From Pseudomonas gingeri (GTDB lineage Bacteria > Pseudomonadota > Gammaproteobacteria > Pseudomonadales > Pseudomonadaceae): DNA of 64,000 nt. Shown piece by piece: positions 54,358 through 64,000 of the stretch; position 1 is the first letter of the stretch; every line of letters starts with the position of its first letter. A model generated the notes under the pieces. That model saw only the letters and a list, made by a program, of their open reading frames with translations, did not search any database and had not been told where the DNA came from. The stretch covers positions 372,001-436,000 of the forward strand of contig NZ_JACAQA010000002.1 in NCBI RefSeq assembly GCF_013385425.1, written 5' to 3'. Position numbers and translations under genes: made by a program.

Positions 54358-54748
54358 TTCGGTCTGCCAATCGAGCAAATAGGTCAGGGATGTCACGCGC
54401 TACTGAGATGGCATACTGCCGACTCATGCCTATAAACGGGATGCGCACTATCGGCATTGCTGCATCCTGGGTGTCGAATCCATATGCCTCCCCTCCTCCG
54501 TTAGAAGCGAACAAAAAGATACCTGGTGCATATGTTTCGACCTCATATTCACGATTGAAATCGGCCAACTCCTCTGTTTTCCAAAAGATAATGTAGTTGT
54601 CGCCAATGAAGCCTTCGCCGCCGTCGTGCTCCTTGAGGAAGTCAATATAACTCTTAGGAAGCGCGATTCCTAAGTGCGTTGACAGGCCATCAACAGCCGA
54701 AAATTCAACCGGAGCATTGAGCTGCCCCTCTGTCAGATCATATCCCAT
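54350..54748 (-). CDS. cdiI: SUKH/SMI1-KNR4 immunity protein (CdiI)
   Basis: 132 residues from MGYDLTEGQ (ATG 54748). SMI1/KNR4 fold signature: LGIALPKSYIDFLKEHDGGE, YIIFWKTEELADFN, FASNGGGEAYGFDT. SUKH proteins are immunity factors for nuclease toxins. It starts two bases after the cdiA stop, with AGGAAG in the cdiA end as ribosome site, so it is the cognate immunity gene. Confidence 0.88.
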   Translation of the reverse strand: MGYDLTEGQLNAPVEFSAVDGLSTHLGIALPKSYIDFLKEHDGGEGFIGDNYIIFWKTEELADFNREYEVETYAPGIFLFASNGGGEAYGFDTQDAAMPIVRIPFIGMSRQYAISVARDIPDLFARLADRNE

Positions 54749-54750
54749 CG

Positions 54751-57700
54751 CTATCTTCCTAGGTCTTTCTGCAATTGGTTCCACCACGGAGTTACCTGCT
54801 GCCGATGAACATCGCGAGGCAGGATAATTTTGTTGGAGGAGTCGGTCGGACTGCCACCAAATTTCACTGGATTAATTTCATGCACGTCCACCGGCTGCCC
54901 CACAAGTCCTTGTTCTCGACGGAGAGTGCTATTGGCATTGTTGGCAGCATTTCTGGCGGCATTATACTCCGCGCCCTCCAATAATCTGAATGGCCCTTGC
55001 GGGGCCGGGACACCCTCTGGATAGCCTGTCCAATCTGAAATCGAAAAACTTCCTGGCGGAGGATCGATAGAAACTCGAGGCACTGCACTTTCGGCGACAC
55101 TGTTAGCAGTTCCTTTTGCACCATCCAACCCCCGCTCAGCCTGAACCAACTCGTCGCCCAGTTTAGCAAGGTTATTGAGCTCCGTAACCCTGGATACCTT
55201 CCCAACCCCAGCAATCTCACCCGGCCCCGGAATCAGCAGCGTCGCCAGATCAACGGCATTTCTCCCCGTTTGCAGCCCCTTCTCGTAGCTATTGTTTTGC
55301 AGCCCGAAAACGAAATCCTGACCTTTTTTTGTCGTCAGCCAGTTGGTAACCATGTCCGAGTTAGGTTCGACAAAAGGATCGAGAAGGTTATTCGTAGCGT
55401 CTAATGGATGACCGAATAGAACATCATTCCCCAAGGACATCACCGACCGGAAGCTAGACCAGGCGCTTAGACCGCCACCCGCCGCCATACCCCCGACCGA
55501 ATCAAGTACCCCGCTCTTTTTATCACTGTAATCAAGATTCAGCTTGTAGTAGTCAACCAGATTGGCCGTATTGAACCTGTCGGAATCGCCCAAATATCTA
55601 ATATTGACGTTGTAGTCCTTGAACTCAGCCGAGTGAGCAACGTTGTAGTTCTTTATCAGACTCAACGTTTCATCGGAGGTATAGCCCTTCCCCCCGTTTT
55701 CAAGCGTTGCAGCAGCACTGTCATACCGAGCTGCCAGTGGTGAAAGCGCACTCCCCAAATGCTCCAATGTCTTCGCATCGAACTGACTGCTCTCCCCCCC
55801 TATCGTTTGTTTCCACTGAGCATCGGTATAGAAAGCAAACGCGCGCGCCATTCGCGTCTCGGCTTCGGCTGGGCTGATGCCCAGCTCGACCGCCATTTTG
55901 GGGGCCTCCTCTTCAATCAGGCGCGCTTCTGTAGGGTGAGCCTGACGGTTGTATTTATCGATATTGCCGGCAATAACGGCGCCGCTCATCTGCGCAATCG
56001 AACCGCTGCCGCCTGCCACCGCAGCCCCCACCCCGGCGGCGATCCAGGTGCCGAGAGCATCGCGATTTTCCGGTCCGATACCGTTATTTTTCAGTACCTG
56101 GTCCAAGGTCGGCATAACGGCCGCCGATGCGCCCGCGCTGAGCGCGCCATTCGCCGCCGTACCGCTGGATAAGCCCTGCAATGCACCGGCCAGGCTATGC
56201 AGCAAGATACGCGCCGAGCCACCTTCAGCCCACACTGCTTGCAGGCTTGTGTCCTTGCTGCGGGTCGCGTCCGCCAGTTGCTGATCGGCATAGTCGCCGA
56301 TTTTCTTGTAGGTATCCGCCGCCGTGGTATTGGCCACGATACCCACCGCCGTCGCCCCGCCCGCGCCGCCCAACCCCGCAGCGAGCAAGCCCGTGGCGAT
56401 ATCGGCCATGATTCGCTTGTCGCCACCGATGTTCCAACTGGCCGCATCTGCCGCAGCCGCATTCGCAGCTGCATTCGTGGCCGCTAGCTGCGCATCTGAC
56501 ATGACCCCTTTCGACTCTTCCGCCTCTTTTGCCAGTTTATTCGCGGCATCCGACTTGGCTTTGGCAACCGCGTCTACGATGCCGGTGGACAATTGCACAG
56601 TGCTTTGAATAAGGTCGATGCGCTCCTGCATCGCCTTCTGATCTGGCTTGTCCAACTTTTGATTGGCGTTCGCGGTATCACGGTTAAGCCCGACCAGATC
56701 ATTCGCACCCTCAGCACTACGCACGACTATCGTGCCTTCGCTGACAGCACTACGGGTTTTGCTGTGATCCGAGTCACTGAGCGACAGCGGAACGCTGCCC
56801 CCCACCGTCGACCCGGAGTTGCCGCCGTAGGACAACGACATGCCAGCCGACTGACTCTTGATATCGCTGGTGTTCTTGATGTCGCTGACAATCAACCGAT
56901 TCGTATCGAGCAGGTTCTTGTCCGCAGACGCCTCACTGGCAATCACCGCGCCTTGTAGCGTGGTCTTGTCACCCACATGAATGTTGTAACCACCCGCTCC
57001 CGCGAACAGCCCGCTCTGATCCGTCACGGCCTTGTAGTTACTGTTCATGTTGCCCGCCGCCAAGCTGGCGGAAGCCGTCACCATCGAGCCGTAGCAGAAC
57101 GGTGGAATACAAATACTCGCACCGAAGCCGGCACTGCTCTGCTCGCTCTTCTGGGTCTCGCTGTCCTGGCGCGAGGTGATACTGAGATTGCCGCCGATAT
57201 CCGCCTTGATGCTCTGCGCCCGGACCTGCGCGCCAGCCAGGGTGGTGTCCTGTCCACTGCGCAGGACCAGCGAGCCGGTATCCAGGGTGCTGTTGACCTG
57301 GGTGACAGAACCGCCAGTGCCCATGCTCTTGGCGATGGACGCCCCCAGGTCGAGGGTGAAACCATTCTGCTCACCGATATTGAAACTGGCACCGATCGCG
57401 GTTTTGTCGTTATTGCTGTCGTTGGCCCAGTTCGCGGTGTCCTGCGCGCTTTCCAGGGTGATGTTGTTCTTCGCCAGCAACACCGTATCGGCCGCTTTCA
57501 TGCCACTGCCGATGATATGAATATCGCCTGCCGTCCCCGGCGCGCTGCCATCGGCGATGATCGTCAGGGTTTTACCGGCCGTGAGCGAGCTTTGCTTGGC
57601 CGTCTGGCTGTCATACTCGCTGGTGCTGGTGGTGTGGGTGCTCGCCAGCTCGGTGCCGATCTTGATCAACGAACCATTACTGTTAGCACTGCCCGTCTTG

Positions 57701-60700
57701 TTGGAATAGCCCGATCGACCATCGTAGGCATCCGACGATGCCCCTCCCAGGTTGTAACCGGCCAAGGCCGCCTGCGCCCACTTCACCGCCTTGAGTCGAG
57801 GATCGTCCGCGCTGTTCGCGGCTTGTATCGCGCTGCGAATGGTGTTGTAGCTATCAACCACCGTGCCGCCCAGCACTCGCCCCACCGCCAGGCTGCGGCT
57901 CTCGTCGGTGCTGCTCTGACTCGCGCTTTCCATACCGGCGGCGATGGTCACATTGGCACCGGTCAGGCTCATGCTCTGGGTGCTGACCAGATCACTGGCG
58001 GTCACGCTGAGTGAGCGACCGGCATTGAGCGACACATTACCGGCACTGGAACCGAGGGTGCTGCCGGTCAAGGTGGTTTCCGAGGACTGGCCGGTATGGT
58101 TCTGGCTGCTGATGGACAGGTGCTGGTTGCCGGTCATGTCATCGAGGCCCAGCTTGTTCCCCGTCAGCACGCCGGTGAAGTCGTGGTTCTTTTCCTTGTG
58201 CAGTTCGTTGCGGGTGAAGGTGTTTTGCGCCGCATCGATCTGCAGGTCACGCCCCGCGCTCACGGTGATATCCGCCGTGCTCACCAGCGACGATCCACGG
58301 ACCAGTCCATCCTGCCCGGCCTGGACATCGACGCTGTTGCCGGAGACCAGGCTACCCACCGCCGTGGTTCGGGTTTCGCTGACCTTATCGGTCACTTTGC
58401 TGGCCTTGAATCCACCCAGGCTGCGGCTGTTGCTGTCTTTGTCGTGGCGCGTCTGCGTGCTGTCGACAGCGGCGACAATCGAAAGATCGTTACCCGCCAG
58501 AAGCTGAGCCGCACCTTTCTCCGCGATCACTTCGCTGCCCTGAACCACCAGGTTGCGTCCAGCCTGGACCGCCAGTTGCTGCGCATCGAGGTGCGAGCCC
58601 TGGGCGGTGGTTTCAGTGACGGAGTCGCGGGTGGTCGTGGTTTTGCTGGAAAGGAAGCCATTGCTGCCTTTGACCTTGTGCGCTTCGTCGGCGCTGCGCA
58701 TGTTCTCGCCGGCCGTCAGGTTGACGTCCCGCACAGCCTGGGCAATCACGGTACCGGCGGTGCTGCTGAGGCTGGCGGCACGCGCATTGATGTCGTTGCC
58801 GGCGCGCAGGCCCAGGTCACCCTGGGTCTGCAGGCTGCTGCCACTCTCGTTGCGGCTCGCTTCGGTGCGCCAGTTGTCCGCGTTCCAGTGGTTGCTCTGG
58901 TCGCGGCTCTCGATGACCGTTGTCAGGTTCAGGTCACGACCGGCGGACAGGCTGGTGACACCCGCGCTGCCGCTATTGACCACTTGCGCGCCCTGCAGGT
59001 TGATGTCACGTCCGGCAGTGGCCATCAGGTTGGCCGCGGGATCGGAAACGAACAGACCGGCGACCCGCGAAAGATTGGTCTGGCTACCCTGCGCACTCTG
59101 GGTGGTGATCGTGCTGGACTGCACATTCAGATCACGCCCGGCGCTGACCATCAGGCTCTTGTCGGCGGCAATCCGGCCACCGAGGTTGTTCAGGTCCTGC
59201 GTCGCGTCAAGGCTGACGGCGCTGCCTTGAATACGCCCTTCCAGGTTATTGAGCGTGTCCGCCTTGATCGAGACCACTTGCCGTCCCGACAAGCTCGCGC
59301 TGTTGACCAGATTGCCCGTCACGTTCAGGTTCAGTTGCTGCCCGGCCATCAAGCCGCCGGCGCCGTTGATGTCGCCGTCACGGACCCGCACATAGACCTG
59401 CGGCACCAGCACACTGCGTACTTCGCCATTGGCCAGGGTGACATCCTTGGCCACCAACCAGACGATATCGCTGGTCAACTGGGCCATTTGTTGCGCGGTC
59501 AGGGCCACACCGGGAATCAGCTTCCAGTTATTCGCGTAGGTGACGGCGTTGTCGATCAGGCCGCGATACTGCGCTTCGTCACTGGCATAACCGTCGACAA
59601 AACGGCGACCGGTCAGTTGCGCCACCTGCTCGCGAATCAATTTCTGCTCATAGAAACCATCACCCATGCGTTGCTGGGTCGCCGCCGGGTCCAGGTTCAG
59701 CCGGCCGAGCATGTAGTCCGAGGACAGCCACTGGCCATAGTTGGTGAAGCGCGGATCGGTTTCGATCAGATAACGAGAGGTGCTGCCGGGCATCGAACGA
59801 AACAGCGCGTTGTCCGGCAAGGCGCTGTTCACCCCGCCGGTGAGAATACGCTCAGCCACGCCACCGACATTGTTGGTGGCGTTGGCCAATACTTCGCTGA
59901 TCGGCGTGAGGCTTGGCGCTTGGATCGTGCGGCTGGACACCTCGGTAGCGCCCACCGCCCCAAGGTTCAGGCTTGTAACCTGGGGGCCACTGCCTTGAGG
60001 CGCGGTGTTCTGTTCATAGACCGTCGGCTGCAAGGAAATAGCCTGCACGCTGGGCGCCGGGTTGTAGGCGGTAGAGTCGATCCCCTGACGGTCGCGGCCT
60101 TTGCGCTGGATGCGATAGAAGTGTTCGAGTGCGCCGCTGTCCGTGGTGACCTGCTGTCCGGCGACTTCGGTGTTGGTCAGGCTGTTGGCGTTGGTTTGCA
60201 ACACGCCACCGGCGATGATCCGGCTCTTGTCGTTGAGGACCTGGCCGGCGTTGATCGTCAGATTGGCGCCGGCGAGTATCTGCCCGGGATCGGAACTGGC
60301 AATCTGGGTTTGGGTCACGACGCGGGTCAGGTCGTAGCGGTTCCAGTCGTCATTACTGCCTTCGGGTGTCACCAGAATGTCGACTTCATTGTTATAGGTC
60401 GAAATCTGATTCGGATCGTAGCGATTGACCGAGCCCGTCAGTTGATACTGTTGCAGCGCCTGGCGCGAGACCTCGACTTCACGTGTCGAGAAGTGTTCGT
60501 TGGTGTTGCGCACCGAGGCTGCGTTCAACGTCAGGGCACCGAGGGCCTCGATGGTCGCACTCGCGTTATTGAGTTCGAGGGCCTGACCGGTCGCGTGGTA
60601 GGCACTATCCAGCGCCCCGCCGATGGCCATGTCACCGGTGCTGAAGATCAGGCCATGTTCGCTGTTGTTCAGGTATTGCGCACCGATATCCAGGCTCACA

Positions 60701-63384
60701 CGAGCGGCGATCACCGCCGCCGTGCCGTTTTCAACGGTATTGGTCAACGTGCCCGCCGCCAGCGCCAGCTGGTCACCGTAGATTCGTCCGGTGCCCAGGT
60801 TGCTCAAGGTCGGCGCGCTCAGCCGAGTGTACTGGCCGTCGATCAGGCCGCGGTTGACCAGCGACTCGCTGGCACTCAGTTGTACCTGCAAGGCACTGAT
60901 CTCAGCGGCGGCAGCGTTATCGATTTGCCGGGCCGACAGCGTCAGCAGGTTACCCGCCTGCAAGCTGCCCTGGTTACTCAGTCCCCCCGTGGTGGCCAGG
61001 GTCAGATTGCCGTTGGCCTGCAGCAGGCCGGTATTGAGGTAATCGCCATTGAGGGTGAAGGACAGATCACCCAGGCTCAAGGCCCGGCCGTTGCCGGTAT
61101 AGCTGGCGCTGTTGAGCGCCAACGAGCGCCCCGCGACCAACGTACCGCCCTGGTTGCTCACGGTTTGGGTTTTAGCCGCCAGGTTACGGTCGGTCAGCAG
61201 AAACTGGGTACCGGCCGAGATCTTCCCGGACTGGTTGTCCAGCACGCCGCTGCCGGTCACGGTCAAGGCCTGATCGGCAATGATCGAGCCGACCTGGTTG
61301 CCCAACTGATCGGCGTTGAGGCTGATGGTGCGCCCTTCAATGCCTTGATCCAGGCCCTGGGTGCCGGCGTTGTCGATCTGCCCCGCGGTCAACAACAGAT
61401 CGGCACCGGTGCGAATCAGGCCGCTGCTGTTATCGAGCTTGCCGTCGATGGTGAACTTGAGGTTACCCAGTGCTTCGATGCGCCCGCCGTGATTGTCGAG
61501 GCTGGTTGCCGCGATTGTCGCATCGGTACCGCTCTGGAGTTGCCCAGCGCCGCCATTGCCGATGCTCCCCGCCGTGATGTCCAGGGCCTGCCCGGCACCG
61601 ACGAAACCAGCGGTGTTGAGCAACTGGCCCGAGACCAGCGCGATCGATTGCAGCGCCTGAAGGTGACCGTTACTGTTGTCCAGCAAACCGTCCGTGGCCG
61701 TCAGTGTCAGGTTCGACTTCACCGAACCGATACTGCCCTGGTAGTTGCTCAGCGAGGCGGCAGTGATTTTCAGTGCGCCCTGGCTGGCGATCACACCTTG
61801 GCTGTTATCCAGTGCCCCCTGCAAATCGATGCTCGCGAGTGACAGGCCGCTCTGCAGGATTTCGCCTTTCACGTTGGACAACTGACCGGCCTTGATCCCT
61901 ACTTGAGCCGCACTGACTGTGGCGCCATCGGTGCGCAATACCTTCGCTGCGGTGGCGGTCAGCGTGCCCTTCGCGGACACGCGGGCCCGGCTGACGTCGA
62001 TATCGCCCTGCCCGCTGGTGAGTGTCAGTTGGGTGGCGGAGGTCTGGCTGTCACTCAGGTCGACGGCCGCCGCCTGGGCCTGCAGACTTTCGGCGGCGAT
62101 ATTCTGCCCCTTGGCGCTGAGCTGGCCCGAAGCGTCCAGGGTCAATGAGCCGGTCTGGCCCAGCTTGCCACTGCTGTCGACCCCGGCAGCCAGAGTCGAA
62201 CCACTGGTGCTGCGCAGGTTCACGGCCGTCACCCGGGTATTGCCCTGGGCGGCGACGATACCGCTGTTGTCGATATCGGCCGTGGTCTTGAGCGTCAGAT
62301 CGCCCTTGGCGTACAGCGTGCCACTGTTCTGGACTCCGCTGCCTGTCTCGACCTGCGTCGAACCGGCACTGCTGATCTGACCGCTGTTTTCCAGACGTCC
62401 GTCGGCACGGATCACCACCTCGCCGGCACTGGCGCCGATCTGCCCGGCATTGCGCACCCCGACACCGGCGCCATTGCCCACCAGGACGATCTTGCCCGCA
62501 TACATGCCGCCCAGTTGCGCGACATCGATGCCGACCACGGGTACAGCCGCAGTGCTGTTGTCGGCGGCGGTCTTGCCGGCCTGGATACTCAAGTCCTTGG
62601 CCCAGATACCGGCATTGACCTCGACGGTGCGCGCGATGATTTCGGTGTAGTCGCTGTCGCGGGTATCCATCCCGGCACCGTTGATGGAGACCTTGCCGCC
62701 GGTGACCTGATAGCCGCGCAACTCGCCGTTCTCGAGCTGCGCCTTGCCGGTGGTGAGGGTCGCGCGATTGGCGTTGATGAAACCACAGCCGTCACAGCTG
62801 ATCCCGGATGGGTTGGCGATCACCACCTGAGCCCGGGAGCCGGCCACTTCGACATAACCGTTGAGCTGGCTCGGATTGCTCGAATTGACCTCGTTGAGGA
62901 TCACCCGCGCCGTGCCCCTGCCCAGCGCCGGGTTGCCATCCACCCAACCGCCAAGCTGGGTCTGACTGTTGGTCGCCGAGTTATTGAGGATCACACCACG
63001 CCGATCGACATCGAACTGTTGATAGGTATTGCGCGACACACCGCCCGCGCTGGGCGCGGTGATATTGACCTGGGTGACGCCGTTCCCGGTCACCCCGATG
63101 CCCGGCTGCTGCGCGGCAGGTGCGCCGGGGTCGGCGACCACCGCCGCCTGGGCCGACGAGGCGTCCAGCAGGATCAGGCCGAGCGCCGCCATCAAGGCAA
63201 AACGCAGGGGTGTCAGTCGTACCACGCAGCCGACGCCAGGCGCTGCGCCTGCCACATGACCGCCAGCTGATTTCGAGCCACTGCTCACATTTTCGGCCAC
63301 CACCATCAACAGGCCGCGCGCCTTGTTGAAAATGATCCGATACAGATGCTTGTTAATGTTCCAATTCCTTTTGAGCTGCGCCAA
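54751..63384 (-). CDS. cdiA: CdiA-type contact-dependent inhibition haemagglutinin with HNH nuclease tip
   Basis: 2877 residues. Extended signal peptide (NKHLYRIIFNKARGLLMVVA), signal end near SSAQA, TPS domain (GVTQVNITAPSAGGVSRNTY...NPSGISCDGCGFINANRATL), long beta-helical FHA repeats, a pretoxin region (GIGPENRDALGTWIAAGVGA... AHPTEARLIEEEAPKMAVEL) without a clear VENN motif, and an HNH tip at the end with H2835, N2851 and H2860. Exported by CdiB to the surface and delivered to neighbours, where the tip would cut DNA or RNA. Confidence 0.93.
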   Translation of the reverse strand: MAQLKRNWNINKHLYRIIFNKARGLLMVVAENVSSGSKSAGGHVAGAAPGVGCVVRLTPLRFALMAALGLILLDASSAQAAVVADPGAPAAQQPGIGVTGNGVTQVNITAPSAGGVSRNTYQQFDVDRRGVILNNSATNSQTQLGGWVDGNPALGRGTARVILNEVNSSNPSQLNGYVEVAGSRAQVVIANPSGISCDGCGFINANRATLTTGKAQLENGELRGYQVTGGKVSINGAGMDTRDSDYTEIIARTVEVNAGIWAKDLSIQAGKTAADNSTAAVPVVGIDVAQLGGMYAGKIVLVGNGAGVGVRNAGQIGASAGEVVIRADGRLENSGQISSAGSTQVETGSGVQNSGTLYAKGDLTLKTTADIDNSGIVAAQGNTRVTAVNLRSTSGSTLAAGVDSSGKLGQTGSLTLDASGQLSAKGQNIAAESLQAQAAAVDLSDSQTSATQLTLTSGQGDIDVSRARVSAKGTLTATAAKVLRTDGATVSAAQVGIKAGQLSNVKGEILQSGLSLASIDLQGALDNSQGVIASQGALKITAASLSNYQGSIGSVKSNLTLTATDGLLDNSNGHLQALQSIALVSGQLLNTAGFVGAGQALDITAGSIGNGGAGQLQSGTDATIAATSLDNHGGRIEALGNLKFTIDGKLDNSSGLIRTGADLLLTAGQIDNAGTQGLDQGIEGRTISLNADQLGNQVGSIIADQALTVTGSGVLDNQSGKISAGTQFLLTDRNLAAKTQTVSNQGGTLVAGRSLALNSASYTGNGRALSLGDLSFTLNGDYLNTGLLQANGNLTLATTGGLSNQGSLQAGNLLTLSARQIDNAAAAEISALQVQLSASESLVNRGLIDGQYTRLSAPTLSNLGTGRIYGDQLALAAGTLTNTVENGTAAVIAARVSLDIGAQYLNNSEHGLIFSTGDMAIGGALDSAYHATGQALELNNASATIEALGALTLNAASVRNTNEHFSTREVEVSRQALQQYQLTGSVNRYDPNQISTYNNEVDILVTPEGSNDDWNRYDLTRVVTQTQIASSDPGQILAGANLTINAGQVLNDKSRIIAGGVLQTNANSLTNTEVAGQQVTTDSGALEHFYRIQRKGRDRQGIDSTAYNPAPSVQAISLQPTVYEQNTAPQGSGPQVTSLNLGAVGATEVSSRTIQAPSLTPISEVLANATNNVGGVAERILTGGVNSALPDNALFRSMPGSTSRYLIETDPRFTNYGQWLSSDYMLGRLNLDPAATQQRMGDGFYEQKLIREQVAQLTGRRFVDGYASDEAQYRGLIDNAVTYANNWKLIPGVALTAQQMAQLTSDIVWLVAKDVTLANGEVRSVLVPQVYVRVRDGDINGAGGLMAGQQLNLNVTGNLVNSASLSGRQVVSIKADTLNNLEGRIQGSAVSLDATQDLNNLGGRIAADKSLMVSAGRDLNVQSSTITTQSAQGSQTNLSRVAGLFVSDPAANLMATAGRDINLQGAQVVNSGSAGVTSLSAGRDLNLTTVIESRDQSNHWNADNWRTEASRNESGSSLQTQGDLGLRAGNDINARAASLSSTAGTVIAQAVRDVNLTAGENMRSADEAHKVKGSNGFLSSKTTTTRDSVTETTAQGSHLDAQQLAVQAGRNLVVQGSEVIAEKGAAQLLAGNDLSIVAAVDSTQTRHDKDSNSRSLGGFKASKVTDKVSETRTTAVGSLVSGNSVDVQAGQDGLVRGSSLVSTADITVSAGRDLQIDAAQNTFTRNELHKEKNHDFTGVLTGNKLGLDDMTGNQHLSISSQNHTGQSSETTLTGSTLGSSAGNVSLNAGRSLSVTASDLVSTQSMSLTGANVTIAAGMESASQSSTDESRSLAVGRVLGGTVVDSYNTIRSAIQAANSADDPRLKAVKWAQAALAGYNLGGASSDAYDGRSGYSNKTGSANSNGSLIKIGTELASTHTTSTSEYDSQTAKQSSLTAGKTLTIIADGSAPGTAGDIHIIGSGMKAADTVLLAKNNITLESAQDTANWANDSNNDKTAIGASFNIGEQNGFTLDLGASIAKSMGTGGSVTQVNSTLDTGSLVLRSGQDTTLAGAQVRAQSIKADIGGNLSITSRQDSETQKSEQSSAGFGASICIPPFCYGSMVTASASLAAGNMNSNYKAVTDQSGLFAGAGGYNIHVGDKTTLQGAVIASEASADKNLLDTNRLIVSDIKNTSDIKSQSAGMSLSYGGNSGSTVGGSVPLSLSDSDHSKTRSAVSEGTIVVRSAEGANDLVGLNRDTANANQKLDKPDQKAMQERIDLIQSTVQLSTGIVDAVAKAKSDAANKLAKEAEESKGVMSDAQLAATNAAANAAAADAASWNIGGDKRIMADIATGLLAAGLGGAGGATAVGIVANTTAADTYKKIGDYADQQLADATRSKDTSLQAVWAEGGSARILLHSLAGALQGLSSGTAANGALSAGASAAVMPTLDQVLKNNGIGPENRDALGTWIAAGVGAAVAGGSGSIAQMSGAVIAGNIDKYNRQAHPTEARLIEEEAPKMAVELGISPAEAETRMARAFAFYTDAQWKQTIGGESSQFDAKTLEHLGSALSPLAARYDSAAATLENGGKGYTSDETLSLIKNYNVAHSAEFKDYNVNIRYLGDSDRFNTANLVDYYKLNLDYSDKKSGVLDSVGGMAAGGGLSAWSSFRSVMSLGNDVLFGHPLDATNNLLDPFVEPNSDMVTNWLTTKKGQDFVFGLQNNSYEKGLQTGRNAVDLATLLIPGPGEIAGVGKVSRVTELNNLAKLGDELVQAERGLDGAKGTANSVAESAVPRVSIDPPPGSFSISDWTGYPEGVPAPQGPFRLLEGAEYNAARNAANNANSTLRREQGLVGQPVDVHEINPVKFGGSPTDSSNKIILPRDVHRQQVTPWWNQLQKDLGR

Positions 63385-63432
63385 TCCGTAGAGGCGCCAG
63401 ATATCAAGATAAAAAGCTGCGGGTTGTGAGAC

Positions 63433-63942
63433 CTAAGGCAGCGGGTGGGTGGCGAACCAGGCACGCGCTTCGGCAGGCAGGACACCGATGCCCTGCCAGG
63501 TCTTGATACTCAAGCCACGCTCATCGCCCCGATGCCCCAGGTGACGGCCGAAGCGTTGCGCCCAGAGACGGCTGTGCAGCAATTTCGATAGCTGCCTGGT
63601 ATGCCCGAAAGGCGCGACCCAGTCGCTGATCCAAAGACGTTCGCCACTGTTCCAGTCGGCCTCCGGCATGCACACCGGCGGGTTGTGCAGATAGCGCTGT
63701 TCGGCCTCGGCACTGAGGTTCATCCACGCCATATAGAACACCGGCCTGCCTTGCTCGCTGGCGAGCATGAACTGGCGCTGCTTGATCGCCGGCAGCAGCA
63801 GCGCCGACAAGCTATGCAACGGCGCATCGCGATGGGCCGCCGAGTGCATCCACAGCCAGACGGCGGAGCCGAGCACGCTCGCTTCGTTCCAGGGTTCGTC
63901 GAACAGCTGGGGTGCAAGGATTTCAAGACTGCCAAAACGCAT
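63433..63942 (-). CDS. cdiC: CdiC, RTX-type toxin-activating lysine acyltransferase
   Basis: 169 residues from ATG 63942 (GGAGG six bases upstream). HlyC-like pattern: LGSAVWLWMHSAAHRDAPLH, PVFYMAWMNLSAEAEQRYL, RLWISDWVAPFGH. Would acylate CdiA lysines with a fatty acid from acyl-ACP. Eleven bases after cdiB. Confidence 0.88.
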   Translation of the reverse strand: MRFGSLEILAPQLFDEPWNEASVLGSAVWLWMHSAAHRDAPLHSLSALLLPAIKQRQFMLASEQGRPVFYMAWMNLSAEAEQRYLHNPPVCMPEADWNSGERLWISDWVAPFGHTRQLSKLLHSRLWAQRFGRHLGHRGDERGLSIKTWQGIGVLPAEARAWFATHPLP

Positions 63943-63953
63943 ATCTGCCTCCG

Positions 63954-64000
63954 TCAAAATGACCAGCTGAGATTGAAGCCAGCAGTCACATCGGCCGTCT
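63954..64000 (-). CDS. cdiB: CdiB/TpsB outer-membrane transporter, C-terminal end only
   Basis: Only the last 14 or so codons are in the window (TADVTAGFNLSWSF-stop). The final Phe and alternating hydrophobic pattern are typical for an outer-membrane beta-barrel end. Position before cdiC and cdiA identifies it as the two-partner secretion pore. Confidence 0.7.
   Translation of the reverse strand, partial: TADVTAGFNLSWSF

Noticed and set aside
58096..61842. 1248-codon open frame on the plus strand
   Set aside because: Antisense to the repetitive part of cdiA. The periodic look comes from the FHA repeats on the coding strand.
1..64000. tRNA, rRNA or prophage integrase genes
   Set aside because: I saw no cloverleaf-type sequence, rRNA core or integrase motif in the stretches outside coding genes; covariance-model searches would be needed for certainty.

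Overview
The window is chromosomal DNA of a fluorescent-type Pseudomonas. This rests on high GC content, the lexA2-imuA-imuB-dnaE2 mutagenesis cassette, AruH/AruI-type arginine catabolism genes, typical Pseudomonas inverted-repeat (REP) doublets with the core GTAGGAGCAGGGCTTG, and a DUF6124 gene with its characteristic leader. Species cannot be fixed from the sequence alone.

Layout. (1) 1-5707: SOS cassette lexA-imuA-imuB-dnaE2, leftward; the 3' end of dnaE2 runs off the window. (2) 5716-7663: an AT-richer spacer, then a two-gene RiPP-like locus, an 85-residue leader-like peptide and an HExxH peptide-modification enzyme. (3) 7684-18112: an M14-type desuccinylase-like hydrolase divergent from a TetR regulator; then a leftward block with an EamA exporter, a polar amino-acid ABC importer whose ATPase is fused to an AruH-like arginine:pyruvate transaminase, an aldehyde dehydrogenase and AruI (2-ketoarginine decarboxylase). 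(4) 18388-24000: one 1870-residue dermonecrotic-type toxin. (5) 24002-35753: AruR-like response regulator, a second TetR, a quinone reductase-like flavoprotein, a dipeptide-type ABC importer, then acyl-CoA ligase, acyl-CoA dehydrogenase and enoyl-CoA hydratase. Four promoters in blocks 3 and 5 carry the same TGAAC-N4-GTTCA-type palindrome placed over the -35 or the spacer/-10, so these blocks look like one TetR-controlled regulon for arginine or a related guanidino compound. (6) 36066-43406: MFS exporter, Nudix enzymes and a divergent NAD salvage cluster under NrtR, with two copies of an 18-bp operator; a PhzF-like protein. (7) 43631-46955: a secreted tandem-repeat peptide, a zinc-type HemB, a small conserved protein and a fumarylacetoacetase-family hydrolase.

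(8) 46956-54174 is a patchwork. A unit made of a lipoprotein gene (minus), a structured leader (plus) and a DUF6124 gene (plus) occurs three times in different states of decay. One copy has lost its DUF6124 gene except the tail and now holds an ArnT/PMT-like membrane glycosyltransferase gene. Orphan toxin/immunity modules (PoNe/PoNi nuclease, a broken module with a small membrane protein, an HNH remnant) lie between the copies. (9) 54175-64000: a contact-dependent inhibition locus in the order cdiB-cdiC-cdiA-cdiI, leftward. CdiA is 2877 residues with an HNH nuclease tip, followed by a SUKH/SMI1 immunity gene and a 60-residue protein that copies the nuclease tip but lacks its first catalytic His.

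The observations most worth following are the leader-peptide/HExxH pair, the transaminase-ATPase fusion with its shared promoters, the DUF6124 leader RNA with a predicted pseudoknot and a sequestered ribosome site, and the His-less nuclease look-alike next to the CDI immunity gene.
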